Source: an uncultured beta proteobacterium
GTDB taxonomy: Bacteria; Pseudomonadota; Gammaproteobacteria; Burkholderiales; SG8-39
Direction of reading: 5' to 3'
Length of the DNA stretch: 36,843 bases
Assembly (NCBI GenBank): GCA_903928055.1
Contig: CAIYPG010000167.1
Location: 1 to 36,843 of the forward strand
Shown here: positions 1 through 7,382 of the stretch, one piece after another
Position numbering within the stretch: position 1 is the first letter of the stretch
Layout of the letters: each line of letters begins with the position of its first letter
The notes under the pieces: generated by a model
What the model was told of the DNA's origin: nothing
The model's database searches: none
The model's input: the letters and a program-made list of their open reading frames with translations, nothing else
Made by a program: the position numbers and the translations under genes

Positions 1-1
1 C

Positions 2-214
2 TCCTCGGTCTGCAACACCGCCGTCCTGACAAAGACCCCCACGGCAGGGGCAACGGTCACCGAGAACGGCCACTTCTCGACGAACACGACGGCGTTCGCG
101 TCGGGCGCGGTCATCGTGTTCGCTCTGTTCGTGCTCGCGTTCTGCGGCTGGGTGGTCTGGGCCATCAAGAAGGCCTCCAAGGACAAAGCCGACAACGACG
201 CTGCAAAGAAGTAA
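2..214 (+). CDS. C-terminal end of an unrecognised membrane protein (5' truncated)
   Basis: An open frame runs from the first bases of the window to a TAA at 212-214, giving 70 residues of C-terminus; the start lies outside. The visible part has a polar Thr/Ala/Gly-rich stretch, one strongly hydrophobic helix (around AVIVFALFVLAFCGWVVWAI), and a Lys/Asp-rich tail ending AAKK. That is the layout of a bitopic protein with a short positively charged cytoplasmic end. I do not recognise the family. The arrangement superficially recalls filamentous-phage coat proteins, but nothing nearby supports a phage. The frame is assigned from uninterrupted coding and a sensible TM profile only. Confidence 0.55.
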   Translation, partial: SSVCNTAVLTKTPTAGATVTENGHFSTNTTAFASGAVIVFALFVLAFCGWVVWAIKKASKDKADNDAAKK

Positions 215-232
215 CAGGTCTTTTTGAGTTTG

Positions 233-254
233 CCGTCAATCGAAGGATTGACGG
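233..254. other. Perfect 9-bp hairpin after the truncated gene
   Basis: CCGTCAATC pairs perfectly with GATTGACGG around a GAAG tetraloop, 18 bases after the upstream stop codon. No T-run follows on either strand, so it is not a canonical intrinsic terminator. It may still stabilise the 3' end of the upstream transcript. Confidence 0.4.
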
Positions 255-331
255 TGACTCCGGGGTCTGCTTCGTTGGTTGGTGGCAATCGCGTTGCTGG
301 CACCGTTAATCCTGTGTAACAATGCCGCCCC

Positions 332-715
332 ATGCGCACGGCATCCCTAAAGTTCCGATTCGCTTCCTGGCTGGCCATCGCGGCCATGGCGCTCAACGCG
401 CTCTGGCCCCTGCTCGCCAATGCGAAGCCGTCCGGTGCGCAGTCGTTGATGGAGATTTGCACGTCGCAAGGCGTGAAGTCCGTCGCCGGCGATTCCGATT
501 CTGCGCCCGGAAATTCGGCGGCAAAGCACCTCCAGCCGCATTGCGCGCTATGCTCGTTCGGTACGGACAAAGTGTCCGCGCCGCCGCCCGCCCCCTTGTT
601 TCTGGCGTCCGCTGCCGTCTCGGGCGAGGTCGTTCATTTCACATCGTCGTCTGCCGAGCCGCGCAGCGACATTCCCACCCCGGCGCATCCCCGCGCCCCT
701 CCGGCACTCTCCTGA
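332..715 (+). CDS. DUF2946 family protein (copper-locus exported protein)
   Basis: 127 residues. The N-terminus (residues 8-31, ending LLANA) is a signal peptide or anchor helix. The family fingerprint is CTSQG near residue 43 and PHCALC near residues 69-74, a Cys/His set suited to binding a soft metal. DUF2946 proteins are commonly found beside TonB-dependent receptors and copper genes in proteobacteria; their biochemical role is not established. The C-terminus is Pro/Ala-rich and probably unstructured. An overlapping longer frame starting at 322 is rejected because only this frame gives a signal peptide and family motifs. No convincing ribosome site precedes the ATG. It stands about 500 bases upstream of the receptor operon on the same strand. 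Confidence 0.8.
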   Translation: MRTASLKFRFASWLAIAAMALNALWPLLANAKPSGAQSLMEICTSQGVKSVAGDSDSAPGNSAAKHLQPHCALCSFGTDKVSAPPPAPLFLASAAVSGEVVHFTSSSAEPRSDIPTPAHPRAPPALS

Positions 716-790
716 TTATCACCGATTGCTGATGTTCTCGCGCTGACGCGAGGGTGTCCGCTGTTCCTTGATCTGATTCAGGAGGCTGCT

Positions 791-1081
791 ATGCCGGCCG
801 TTCTCAAGGTCGTCGTCGCTGTAAATGTTGTATCTGCCATTGCGTTGATCCTGCTTGTACTTGCCGCCGGAGGCGGTTTTGCCTCCGATGCATTGCCGGA
901 GGGAGAAGGGCATGAAATAAAGCTGGTGCCGATTCAACCAGAAGAAACCGCGAAGCCGCTGATTGCGGCGCAGCTTGCGCAACATGTGGAGATTCCGCCC
1001 GAGTACCGGACATCGGATCAGACGCAGGCGCCATGGCGCGACCTGCCGGACGGCTCCGTGCAGTTCGTGAAGAGCGACTAG
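791..1081 (+). CDS. Small single-pass membrane protein, unknown function
   Basis: 96 residues with a good Shine-Dalgarno (AGGAGG at 780-785) before the ATG. Residues 5-28 form one hydrophobic helix (VVVAVNVVSAIALILLVLA), followed by a polar, acidic, Pro-containing domain ending QFVKSD, probably periplasmic. No cysteine is present, so it is not an obvious metal binder. I do not recognise the family. It sits between DUF2946 and the TonB-dependent receptor on the same strand, so it probably belongs to the same metal locus. The clear ribosome site and TM profile are the reasons to regard it as real. Confidence 0.6.
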   Translation: MPAVLKVVVAVNVVSAIALILLVLAAGGGFASDALPEGEGHEIKLVPIQPEETAKPLIAAQLAQHVEIPPEYRTSDQTQAPWRDLPDGSVQFVKSD

Positions 1082-1233
1082 GGCGCGCGATGCAGTTTCC
1101 GCCTGCTCAAACGAACTCCCTGCGCAGATTCGCTGAATCGCCCCATCGCCTTTCTGCGCGCGGTTTGCCTCCATCCGGCATCCCGACGCGAAATCCACAT
1201 GAGAAATAGCCAAGTTAAAGGGAAAAAAATCAA

Positions 1234-3582
1234 ATGAAGCTGCAACTTCACCCACCCCATGTCCGCACCCGTGTTCTGACAACGCTGATGCTTCTGGCCT
1301 TTGATGCCATGGGAGTTGCTTTGGCCCAGAGCAATGAAGCGACCCTGCCGGGGATAACGGTCAGGGAAGCCCAGTCGAGCACCGAAAAAAACCAGTTGCC
1401 TGCGACCACCGAAAGCGTGACTGCGGAAAAAATGGCGGAGAGCATCAATGTCGTCAATACCGAGGATGCGTTGAAATATTTGCCCAGCCTGATTGTGCGC
1501 AAGCGCAATTTTGGGGACCAGTTCGCGCCCCTCGCAACCCGCACCTCCGGCCTTGGCCAGAGCGCGCGCAGCCTGATCTACGCCGACGGCGTGCAGCTCT
1601 CGGCGCTGATTGGCAACAACAATGGCAGCGCCTCGCCGCGCTGGGGTCTGGTTTCCCCGGAGGAAATTGAGCGCATCGATGTGATGTACGGGCCGTTTTC
1701 AGCCGCTTACCCCGGCAATTCGATGGGCGCGGTCGTGGATATCGTGACGCGCATGCCGCAGAAATTCGAGGCTGCTGCAAAGCTGCAGACTGCGAGGCAG
1801 AATTACAATCTTTACGGGACCAAGGACTCCTACAACTCGTCCCAGTACAGCGCCATCATCGGCAGCCGCAGCGGAGATTTCTCCTGGTGGCTGAGCGGCA
1901 ACCACCTCGATGCCCATTCGCAGCCCATTACGATCATCACCGCCGCGAGGCCTGCCGCCCCCAGCGGTGTTGGAACGCCCGTCACTGGCGCGTATATGGA
2001 CACCAACCGGCTGGGCCAGCCGATCGCAGTCATCGGCTCCGGCGGCTTGGAGACCAAGGCGCAGGATACATTCAAGGCAAAACTGGCCTACGACATCAAT
2101 TCACAATGGCGGGTGGCGTACACCGTCGGCCTTTTCCAGAACGAAGCAAGATCCCGGGTTGAAACCTACCTGCGCGATGCGGCCGGCAATCCGGTTTATT
2201 CCGGGGCTAGCCTGAATATCGGCGGATACAACTACACCAATATCGGAACAACGGCATTTTCCAGCACCAGCGGCGTCTACAGGATTGCCCAGGATCATAT
2301 TGCGCAAAGCCTTTCCATGAAGTCGGACATGAGGGGCGAGTGGGACTGGGAGGCCGCCATCAGCAACATGAACTTCGGCGTGGACACGACCCGGGTTCCG
2401 GGCACGGCACTGCCTGCCGGGGAGAATGGGGGCGCCGGTACGAACGTGGCACTGAACGGCACCGGCTGGTCAACGCTGGATCTGAAAGGCTACTGGCGGC
2501 CGCAAGGGATCAGCGGGGCGCACCAGGTCAGTTTCGGCGTGCATGCTGATCACTACAAGCTTTCAAACATCACGTACGCGACGACAGACTGGATTGCCGG
2601 ACCGAATGGCGCCATTACCGCGCAATCCCTGGGCAATACCAGCACCAATGCCCTGTGGGTCCAGGACGCCTGGCGTTTCGCGAAGCAGTACAAGCTGACC
2701 ATTGGTGGACGGCAGGAATACTGGCGCGGGTATGACGGGGTCAATTTCTCGGCCGCGCCGGCCTCCAATGTCAACCAGCCCACGATCACGGCATCGAAAT
2801 TCTCGCCCAAGGCTGCGCTCGCCTGGGAGCCGAATGATGACTGGCGGGCAACGGTATCCTACGGCACCGCGTACCGATTCCCGACCGTGAGCGAGCTGTA
2901 TCAGGCCGTCACTGTGGCCGGAGTGGTATATACGCCAAATCCGAATCTCAAACCCGAACGCGCGTATTCCGGCGAACTGGCGCTGGAGCGGGCGCTCGAC
3001 AAGGGGCGGTTGCGCGTTTCCCTGTTCCAGGAAAATCTTTCCGATGCGCTGATTTCGCAGAATTCGACGATTCCCGGGACAAGTACGATTGGTTCCTCCG
3101 TTCAGAACATCGACCGGATCGTTTCGAGGGGGATTGAAATCGTGGCGGAAAAAGGCGATGTCCTGATTCGCGGACTCGATCTGTCGGCCAGCGCAACCCA
3201 TGTCGATTCCAAGATATTGTCGGATCCGGCATTCCGCAATGCCGCCAATGTGTTGACCGACGTTTCGGGGAAGAGAACGCCCAATATTCCCAGGCTGAAA
3301 CTGACCGGCGTCGCGACGTACCGATACAACGAGCAGGTGTCCGGTACGCTGGCTGCGCGCTACAGCGACCGGATCTGGGCCACGATTGACAACACCGACT
3401 CCAACCCGAATACCTATCAGGGCTTCGACAAGTTCTTTGTCATCGATGCGCGGTTCAACTACCAGTTCGACAAGAAGACACGCGCCTCGGTTGGGATCGA
3501 CAACCTTAACAATCACAAGTACTTCCTGTTCCATCCGTTTCCGCAAAGAACGGTGGTGGCGGAACTCAGGCACAGCTTCTGA
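1234..3582 (+). CDS. TonB-dependent outer-membrane receptor
   Basis: 782 residues, typical receptor length. A signal peptide ends near ALA at residues 30-32, followed by a TonB-box-like segment LPGITVREA. A plug domain spans roughly residues 55-180 (EDALKYLPSLIVR, IYADGVQLSALIG, EEIERIDVMYGPFSAAYPGN, MGAVVDIVTR) and a 22-strand barrel fills the rest, closing on a terminal Phe (ELRHSF) as expected for BAM-inserted barrels. It transports a substrate across the outer membrane using TonB energy. The neighbours (YcnI, PCu(A)C, DUF2946) point to copper or a copper chelate, but no substrate motif is visible. It does not look like the OprC/NosA copper receptor, so the substrate is inference. An AAAGGGA ribosome site precedes the ATG. 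First gene of a packed operon through 7858. Confidence 0.93.
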   Translation: MKLQLHPPHVRTRVLTTLMLLAFDAMGVALAQSNEATLPGITVREAQSSTEKNQLPATTESVTAEKMAESINVVNTEDALKYLPSLIVRKRNFGDQFAPLATRTSGLGQSARSLIYADGVQLSALIGNNNGSASPRWGLVSPEEIERIDVMYGPFSAAYPGNSMGAVVDIVTRMPQKFEAAAKLQTARQNYNLYGTKDSYNSSQYSAIIGSRSGDFSWWLSGNHLDAHSQPITIITAARPAAPSGVGTPVTGAYMDTNRLGQPIAVIGSGGLETKAQDTFKAKLAYDINSQWRVAYTVGLFQNEARSRVETYLRDAAGNPVYSGASLNIGGYNYTNIGTTAFSSTSGVYRIAQDHIAQSLSMKSDMRGEWDWEAAISNMNFGVDTTRVPGTALPAGENGGAGTNVALNGTGWSTLDLKGYWRPQGISGAHQVSFGVHADHYKLSNITYATTDWIAGPNGAITAQSLGNTSTNALWVQDAWRFAKQYKLTIGGRQEYWRGYDGVNFSAAPASNVNQPTITASKFSPKAALAWEPNDDWRATVSYGTAYRFPTVSELYQAVTVAGVVYTPNPNLKPERAYSGELALERALDKGRLRVSLFQENLSDALISQNSTIPGTSTIGSSVQNIDRIVSRGIEIVAEKGDVLIRGLDLSASATHVDSKILSDPAFRNAANVLTDVSGKRTPNIPRLKLTGVATYRYNEQVSGTLAARYSDRIWATIDNTDSNPNTYQGFDKFFVIDARFNYQFDKKTRASVGIDNLNNHKYFLFHPFPQRTVVAELRHSF

Positions 3583-3594
3583 GAAAAGGGGCAT

Positions 3595-4227
3595 ATGAAG
3601 AAGCCGGGTCCGCGTGCAATTTCCGTTACAGTCACCCTCGCACTGCATGCAGTTGCCGTTATGGCGCTGCTGCAATTCGACGCGGTGCGCGGACCGCTGT
3701 TGCAGGCCGTGCCGATCATGATCATCCTGATAACACCTTCGCCCAGGGTCGAGCTCCCGAAGCCGCGGCCGGCGGCCCCTTCACCCATCCGCCTGCCACA
3801 GCCAAGACAGATCGAGTCGCCGCCAGTTCTGGCTGCGCAAACCGTCGCGCCGGGTCCGGTTCTTGCCAGCTTGCCACCCCGGCCTGAGCCGGCTCCGCAA
3901 GCCGTTTCGGCAGCTGCAGCACCAGCACCGGCTCCATTGCCAATCGTGGCACCGGTGTTTGATGCGGCCTATCTGCAGAATCCGCCGACCGCATATCCCG
4001 TGATGTCCAAGCGCCGCGGCGACCAGGGCCGTGTATTGCTGCGTGTCTTCGTCAGCACCTCGGGAGTTGCGGAGCGCATCGAAGTGCGGGAATCGAGCGG
4101 TCACGAGCGGCTTGATGGCGCCGCGCGCGAAGCCGTACTTGGCTGGCGGTTTGCCCCGGCCCGGCAGGGCGAAAAACCGGTTGCAGCTTGGGTGCTCGTG
4201 CCGATCACTTTTTCTATTGGAGGATGA
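3595..4227 (+). CDS. tonB: Energy transducer TonB
   Basis: 210 residues. A single N-terminal anchor helix (residues about 8-28), a Pro/Ala-rich periplasmic spacer (about 45-120), and a C-terminal TonB domain from about 125 with the AYPVMSKRRGDQG segment, the VRESSGHERLDGAA helix and a WRFAPARQ strand. It couples the proton motive force harvested by ExbB/ExbD to the outer-membrane receptor. It starts 12 bases after the receptor stop and ends 3 bases before exbB, so this receptor appears to have a dedicated TonB rather than relying on a housekeeping one. An AAAAGGGG ribosome site lies just upstream. Confidence 0.92.
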   Translation: MKKPGPRAISVTVTLALHAVAVMALLQFDAVRGPLLQAVPIMIILITPSPRVELPKPRPAAPSPIRLPQPRQIESPPVLAAQTVAPGPVLASLPPRPEPAPQAVSAAAAPAPAPLPIVAPVFDAAYLQNPPTAYPVMSKRRGDQGRVLLRVFVSTSGVAERIEVRESSGHERLDGAAREAVLGWRFAPARQGEKPVAAWVLVPITFSIGG

Positions 4228-4230
4228 ACA

Positions 4231-4932
4231 ATGGAACCGTCAAGCGCCTACGGATTCAGCGCGTTTCTGGCGCAGAGCGATCCGGTTGCCCGTAGCGCTC
4301 TTTGCATATTGCTGCTGATGTCGCTGATGACCTGGTATCTGATTGTCAAAAAGACAGTTGACTGGCTGGTCGTGCGGCGCAGCGAGGAATGCTTCCTGAG
4401 GGATTTCTGGGGTGCGCCATCACTGGATGTGGCGGCTGTTTCGCTGGAGAAGAGCGGTCCGCGCGATCCATTTGCGGTTCTTGCACAACAGGCTCTGCGC
4501 GCGGCGAAGCATCATGCAACTCACGCCGGGAGTCGGCTGGATGAAGCCGGCAGCGCCAATGAGTTTCTCACGCGCGCCATGCGCAATGCCATTGATGCGC
4601 AGGCATTGCGTGCCGAGACTGGCCTGAGCCTGCTGGCATCGGTGGGGGCCACTGCGCCGTTTGTCGGCCTGTTTGGCACCGTCTGGGGTGTCTATAACGC
4701 GCTCGTCAGCATCGGCATGACCGGCCAGGGCACACTCGACAAGGTGGCCGGGCCGGTTGGCGAAGCGCTCATCATGACCGCGCTAGGCCTTGCCGTGGCC
4801 ATTCCAGCGGTGCTCGCCTACAACGCGTTTGTCCGACGCAATCGCCTGATGGGCGCGAAGCTCGACGCATTCGCGCACGACCTGTTTGCGCTGCTCGGCA
4901 CGGGTGTGGCGCTTGCCCGGCCGGAGCGCTGA
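4231..4932 (+). CDS. exbB: Biopolymer transport protein ExbB (MotA/TolQ/ExbB family)
   Basis: 233 residues, normal for ExbB/TolQ. Three TM segments lie near residues 19-39, 132-158 and 178-199. The hallmark SVGATAPFVGLFGTVWGV (about 137-154) and the GPVGEALIMTALGLAVAIPA stretch (174-193) form the conserved ion-channel region. With ExbD it forms the proton-driven motor that energises TonB. It starts 3 bases after tonB and ends 1 base before exbD. TolQ is the main alternative, excluded by the tonB-exbB-exbD context and absence of tol genes. Confidence 0.92.
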   Translation: MEPSSAYGFSAFLAQSDPVARSALCILLLMSLMTWYLIVKKTVDWLVVRRSEECFLRDFWGAPSLDVAAVSLEKSGPRDPFAVLAQQALRAAKHHATHAGSRLDEAGSANEFLTRAMRNAIDAQALRAETGLSLLASVGATAPFVGLFGTVWGVYNALVSIGMTGQGTLDKVAGPVGEALIMTALGLAVAIPAVLAYNAFVRRNRLMGAKLDAFAHDLFALLGTGVALARPER

Positions 4933-4933
4933 A

Positions 4934-5353
4934 ATGGCCTTCGGCGGATTCGATCGCGGGAGTGAAGCCAAACCGATGGCGGAGATCAACATGATTCCGC
5001 TGATCGATGTGATGCTGGTGCTGTTGGTGATTTTCATCATCACCGCGCCGCTGCTCACGAATGCAGTAAAGATCGACCTTCCCAAGGCAAGCTCGAACCC
5101 GAACGTCATCAAGCGCGAGAGCGTGCAACTGGCCATCGACCGGCAGGGCGAGGCCTACTGGAATGGGGAGCGCGTGAACGATGCTCGATTGCGGGAATAC
5201 ATGGTGGCGGCGGCGAGGCTTGATCCCCAACCGGAGATCCATGTGCATGCTGATGGCGGTATTGCTTATCGGCGTGTGGCGCAAATCATGTCGTTCACGG
5301 CGAAGGCGGGCCTGACACGAATCGGGTTCGTCACCGACCCGGTGGAGCCATGA
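4934..5353 (+). CDS. exbD: Biopolymer transport protein ExbD
   Basis: 139 residues from the ATG at 4934, one base after the exbB stop; an upstream in-frame start at 4886 lies inside exbB and is less likely. The N-terminal helix INMIPLIDVMLVLLVIFII carries the proton-translocating Asp at residue 25, the position expected for ExbD. A periplasmic ExbD/TolR domain follows, with the IHVHADGGIAYRRVAQIM segment. It completes the ExbB/ExbD motor. Its stop overlaps the next gene's ATG by four bases (ATGA), indicating translational coupling. Confidence 0.92.
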   Translation: MAFGGFDRGSEAKPMAEINMIPLIDVMLVLLVIFIITAPLLTNAVKIDLPKASSNPNVIKRESVQLAIDRQGEAYWNGERVNDARLREYMVAAARLDPQPEIHVHADGGIAYRRVAQIMSFTAKAGLTRIGFVTDPVEP

Positions 5354-6042
5354 TGTCCCCAATTCCACGGCCGCAATCTGGCCATCTTTCCCCACAGCCT
5401 GTCGGCGGTTCGGGAACGCCGCGCATGGCTGCCAATGCGCGTGCCCGGATTTATCTGGGCGGCATCGTTGTTGCGGGGCTCTGCTATTGGGCCGTGTCTG
5501 CCAGGGAATCCTCCCCTGGACTGTCTGCCATTCGCTTGACAGAATGGTATGGATTCATCGCAGCGGCGGGGTTGTACGTGGCGCTTGCCATATCCCCGGT
5601 AAGTGCGCTTTTTCCCGGCGCGCCGGCGCGGGGCTTGCTCCTGGAAGCGCGCCGTGCAATCGGGGTCTCGGCCTGGGCGTTCGCAGCCCTTCATTCCCTG
5701 ATCGGATTCCGGGTTCTGCTGGGCGGCTGGAGTGGCCTAGCGTTTATCAGTCCGGCCCGGCTGGCTGACGTGATTCTCAGCGGCCTTTCGCTCCTGATCC
5801 TGTCCGTGCTTGCGCTGACCTCGAACAATCGTACGCAGGCCTTGCTGGGAAAACGTTGGCGCTCATTGCATCGTCTCATCCATGCGGCCGCCGTGCTTTC
5901 GCTCTTGCACATGGTTGCCGTCGGCTCGCATTTCCTGAAATGGGGGATTTCCGCGTTTGTCCTTGCGGCAATGGTGATTGTTCTGCTCGGACTTCAATGG
6001 ATACGATGGATTACCGGTATGGCGGGGCGCAATGGCCGCTGA
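5350..6042 (+). CDS. Ferric-reductase-like haem b membrane protein (MsrQ/YedZ-like)
   Basis: 230 residues with about six TM helices between residues 33 and 218. Conserved His residues sit in helices: AFAALHS (H115), SLHRLIH (H174, H178), LLHM (H187) and GSH (H194), matching the ferric reductase-like transmembrane domain shared by MsrQ/YedZ and Nox-type reductases. RRAIGVSAWAFAALH and KRWRSLHRLIH resemble MsrQ segments. There is no FAD/NAD domain, so it must take electrons from quinol or another partner. Within a metal-uptake operon a plausible role is reduction of Cu(II) or Fe(III) at the periplasmic face; that is inference. The ATG overlaps the exbD stop; a second in-frame ATG follows immediately at 5353. 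A true MsrQ is less likely because no MsrP gene is adjacent. Confidence 0.8.
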   Translation: MMSPIPRPQSGHLSPQPVGGSGTPRMAANARARIYLGGIVVAGLCYWAVSARESSPGLSAIRLTEWYGFIAAAGLYVALAISPVSALFPGAPARGLLLEARRAIGVSAWAFAALHSLIGFRVLLGGWSGLAFISPARLADVILSGLSLLILSVLALTSNNRTQALLGKRWRSLHRLIHAAAVLSLLHMVAVGSHFLKWGISAFVLAAMVIVLLGLQWIRWITGMAGRNGR

Positions 6043-6583
6043 CTGCCGGCATCGCATCCCTCAACCGGTTGTTGAATCGAGGCCGGTTACCACTGCCCTG
6101 GGTGCGATGTTGTTGCTGCTGGCGATGCTTCATCAGCCGGTGGCGCTGGCACACCAACTTGAGACTGATGGCGACATCGGCGTGCTGATGCATGTGGATC
6201 CTGGGGATGAACCGGTCGTCGGCGAACAGGCGACATTCATGCTTGATATCCAGGATCGGCGCGGAGCATTTCTACTTGCCGGCTGCGATTGCCGGCTCCG
6301 GCTTTCCCTTGATGGCGGGGAGGTTTTCAGCGGACAGATCAAGGATGACAAGTCTGGAACCCTGACAGTGCAGGTTTTGTTCGCCAAACCCGGCATTTAC
6401 CGCGCCGAGGTCACAGGAGACCCCCTGTCCGGAACTGTGTTTCAGAAATTCCGTGTGGTTTTCGATGTGAGAGTGACCCCCGGGGAATCTTCAGGCGGTT
6501 CGTGGTGGTTGTTGATTGCATGCGCCATTGCCGCCTTGATCGTGGCGACTGGATTGATGCGCAAATTTTGGAAAAGACGATGA
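6032..6583 (+). CDS. Exported membrane-anchored protein of the metal operon, unknown function
   Basis: 183 residues from the ATG at 6032, which overlaps the previous stop by 11 bases; an in-frame ATG at 5978 lies deeper in the upstream gene and is less likely. An N-terminal signal helix (TTALGAMLLLLAMLHQPVALA) leads to a beta-rich domain (about residues 45-150: GEQATFMLDIQD, LRLSLDGGEVFSG, TLTVQVLFAKPGIYRAEV), then a C-terminal anchor (WWLLIACAIAALIVATGLM) with a basic end. The domain has the feel of an Ig-like/FixH-YtkA or CopC-type fold and contains a CDC pair (GCDCRL), but I cannot place it in a family. Position just before ycnI suggests periplasmic metal handling. Confidence 0.72.
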   Translation: MAADCRHRIPQPVVESRPVTTALGAMLLLLAMLHQPVALAHQLETDGDIGVLMHVDPGDEPVVGEQATFMLDIQDRRGAFLLAGCDCRLRLSLDGGEVFSGQIKDDKSGTLTVQVLFAKPGIYRAEVTGDPLSGTVFQKFRVVFDVRVTPGESSGGSWWLLIACAIAALIVATGLMRKFWKRR

Positions 6584-7239
6584 TTCGGACAGGTATGAAG
6601 TTTCTCGTGCCCGCGATTTTTTTTGCAGTCCCGTTGCAGGCCTTTTCTCATGTAACCGTAAAGCCGGCCGAGGCCGGCATCGCGTCATACCAAACGTTCA
6701 CCGTCAGCGTGCCGGTTGAGAAGGAATTGCCGACCACGGGCGTCCGGTTGCTTGTGCCAGAAGGGGTTACCTCGGTGATGCCCAATGCCAAGGCTGGATG
6801 GAAGATTGACATGAAGTATATTTTGGGAAATGACCCGGGCGAGGATAGCAAGGATGGCGGACGAGCCCGAAAGCAGGTGGTGGAAATCGCCTGGAGTGGC
6901 GGTGTCATCCCGGCCGGGCAGCGCGATGATTTTATGTTTAGTGCCAAGGTGCCCTCGACCGAATCCACGCTGCACTGGAAGGCCTATCAGCAGTATCAGG
7001 ATGGATCAGTGGTTGCCTGGGAGCGCGACCCTAGGGAACCCGTGGAGAAGAATCCTGCGGGCCGGTCGGATTTTTCCAGGATTGGTCCGTTTTCCCAGAC
7101 CAAATTAATCAATGATCTGGGAAAGCCATCGTACCCTGCCCAGCTTCCTCTTGGGCTCGGCATTGGCGCATTGCTGCTTTCCCTGGCAAGCCTGTGGCTG
7201 GCGTGGTCCGGACGCAAGGGCAGGGTGGCGGATCAATGA
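6580..7239 (+). CDS. YcnI family (DUF1775) copper-binding protein
   Basis: 219 residues from the ATG at 6580 (ATGA overlap with the upstream stop); an ATG at 6595 is an alternative. A signal peptide ends at QAFS, exposing HVTV: in characterised YcnI proteins this N-terminal His provides a monohistidine brace for Cu(II). The DUF1775 domain follows (PAEAGIASYQTFTVSVPVEK, TTGVRLLVPEGV, conserved aromatic residues around TLHWKAYQQY). A C-terminal TM helix (GLGIGALLLSLASLWLAW) anchors it in the membrane. YcnI is widely encoded beside PCu(A)C and copper transporters and is thought to chaperone copper at the cell surface. The family assignment is firm; the cellular role is by analogy. Confidence 0.9.
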   Translation: MIRTGMKFLVPAIFFAVPLQAFSHVTVKPAEAGIASYQTFTVSVPVEKELPTTGVRLLVPEGVTSVMPNAKAGWKIDMKYILGNDPGEDSKDGGRARKQVVEIAWSGGVIPAGQRDDFMFSAKVPSTESTLHWKAYQQYQDGSVVAWERDPREPVEKNPAGRSDFSRIGPFSQTKLINDLGKPSYPAQLPLGLGIGALLLSLASLWLAWSGRKGRVADQ

Positions 7240-7382
7240 TTATCCGGAGGGTGACAATTCCGGTGGACGTTCAGGGTATATGCATTCTCGGAGGTTTGTG
7301 CCGCAGCATCCTTGTTTCGGAATATCAGTTCAGGCAGGCGGGGAATTACCGGTTACATTTTCATTTACAGGAGAGCACGTGA
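7236..7382 (+). CDS. Possible 48-residue translationally coupled ORF between ycnI and PCu(A)C genes
   Basis: The ATG at 7236 overlaps the ycnI stop by four bases (ATGA), and its TGA at 7380-7382 overlaps the GTG start of the next gene (GTGA). Every other junction in this operon from exbD onward is also an overlap, so the ORF makes the operon gapless. The product has no signal peptide or TM helix, two Cys, and an HFH near its end. It resembles no family I know, and its codon third positions look less GC-rich than in neighbouring genes. It may be a leader whose translation couples ycnI to the chaperone gene, or it may be chance. Confidence 0.35.
   Translation: MIIRRVTIPVDVQGICILGGLCRSILVSEYQFRQAGNYRLHFHLQEST

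Noticed and set aside
2..254. Filamentous phage coat protein or dif-type integration site
   Set aside because: The coat-like topology is superficial, no other phage gene is visible, and no dif-like sequence was found nearby.
294..322. TTGCTG-N17-TAACAA as a promoter for DUF2946
   Set aside because: Only three of six matches to consensus in each box; too weak to annotate.
322..732. 136-codon ORF overlapping DUF2946 in another frame
   Set aside because: The alternative frame at 332 has a signal peptide and the DUF2946 Cys/His motifs; this one is Arg-rich shadow sequence.
737..752. CTCGCG-CTGA-CGCGAG hairpin as a terminator after DUF2946
   Set aside because: Only six pairs and no T-run follows.
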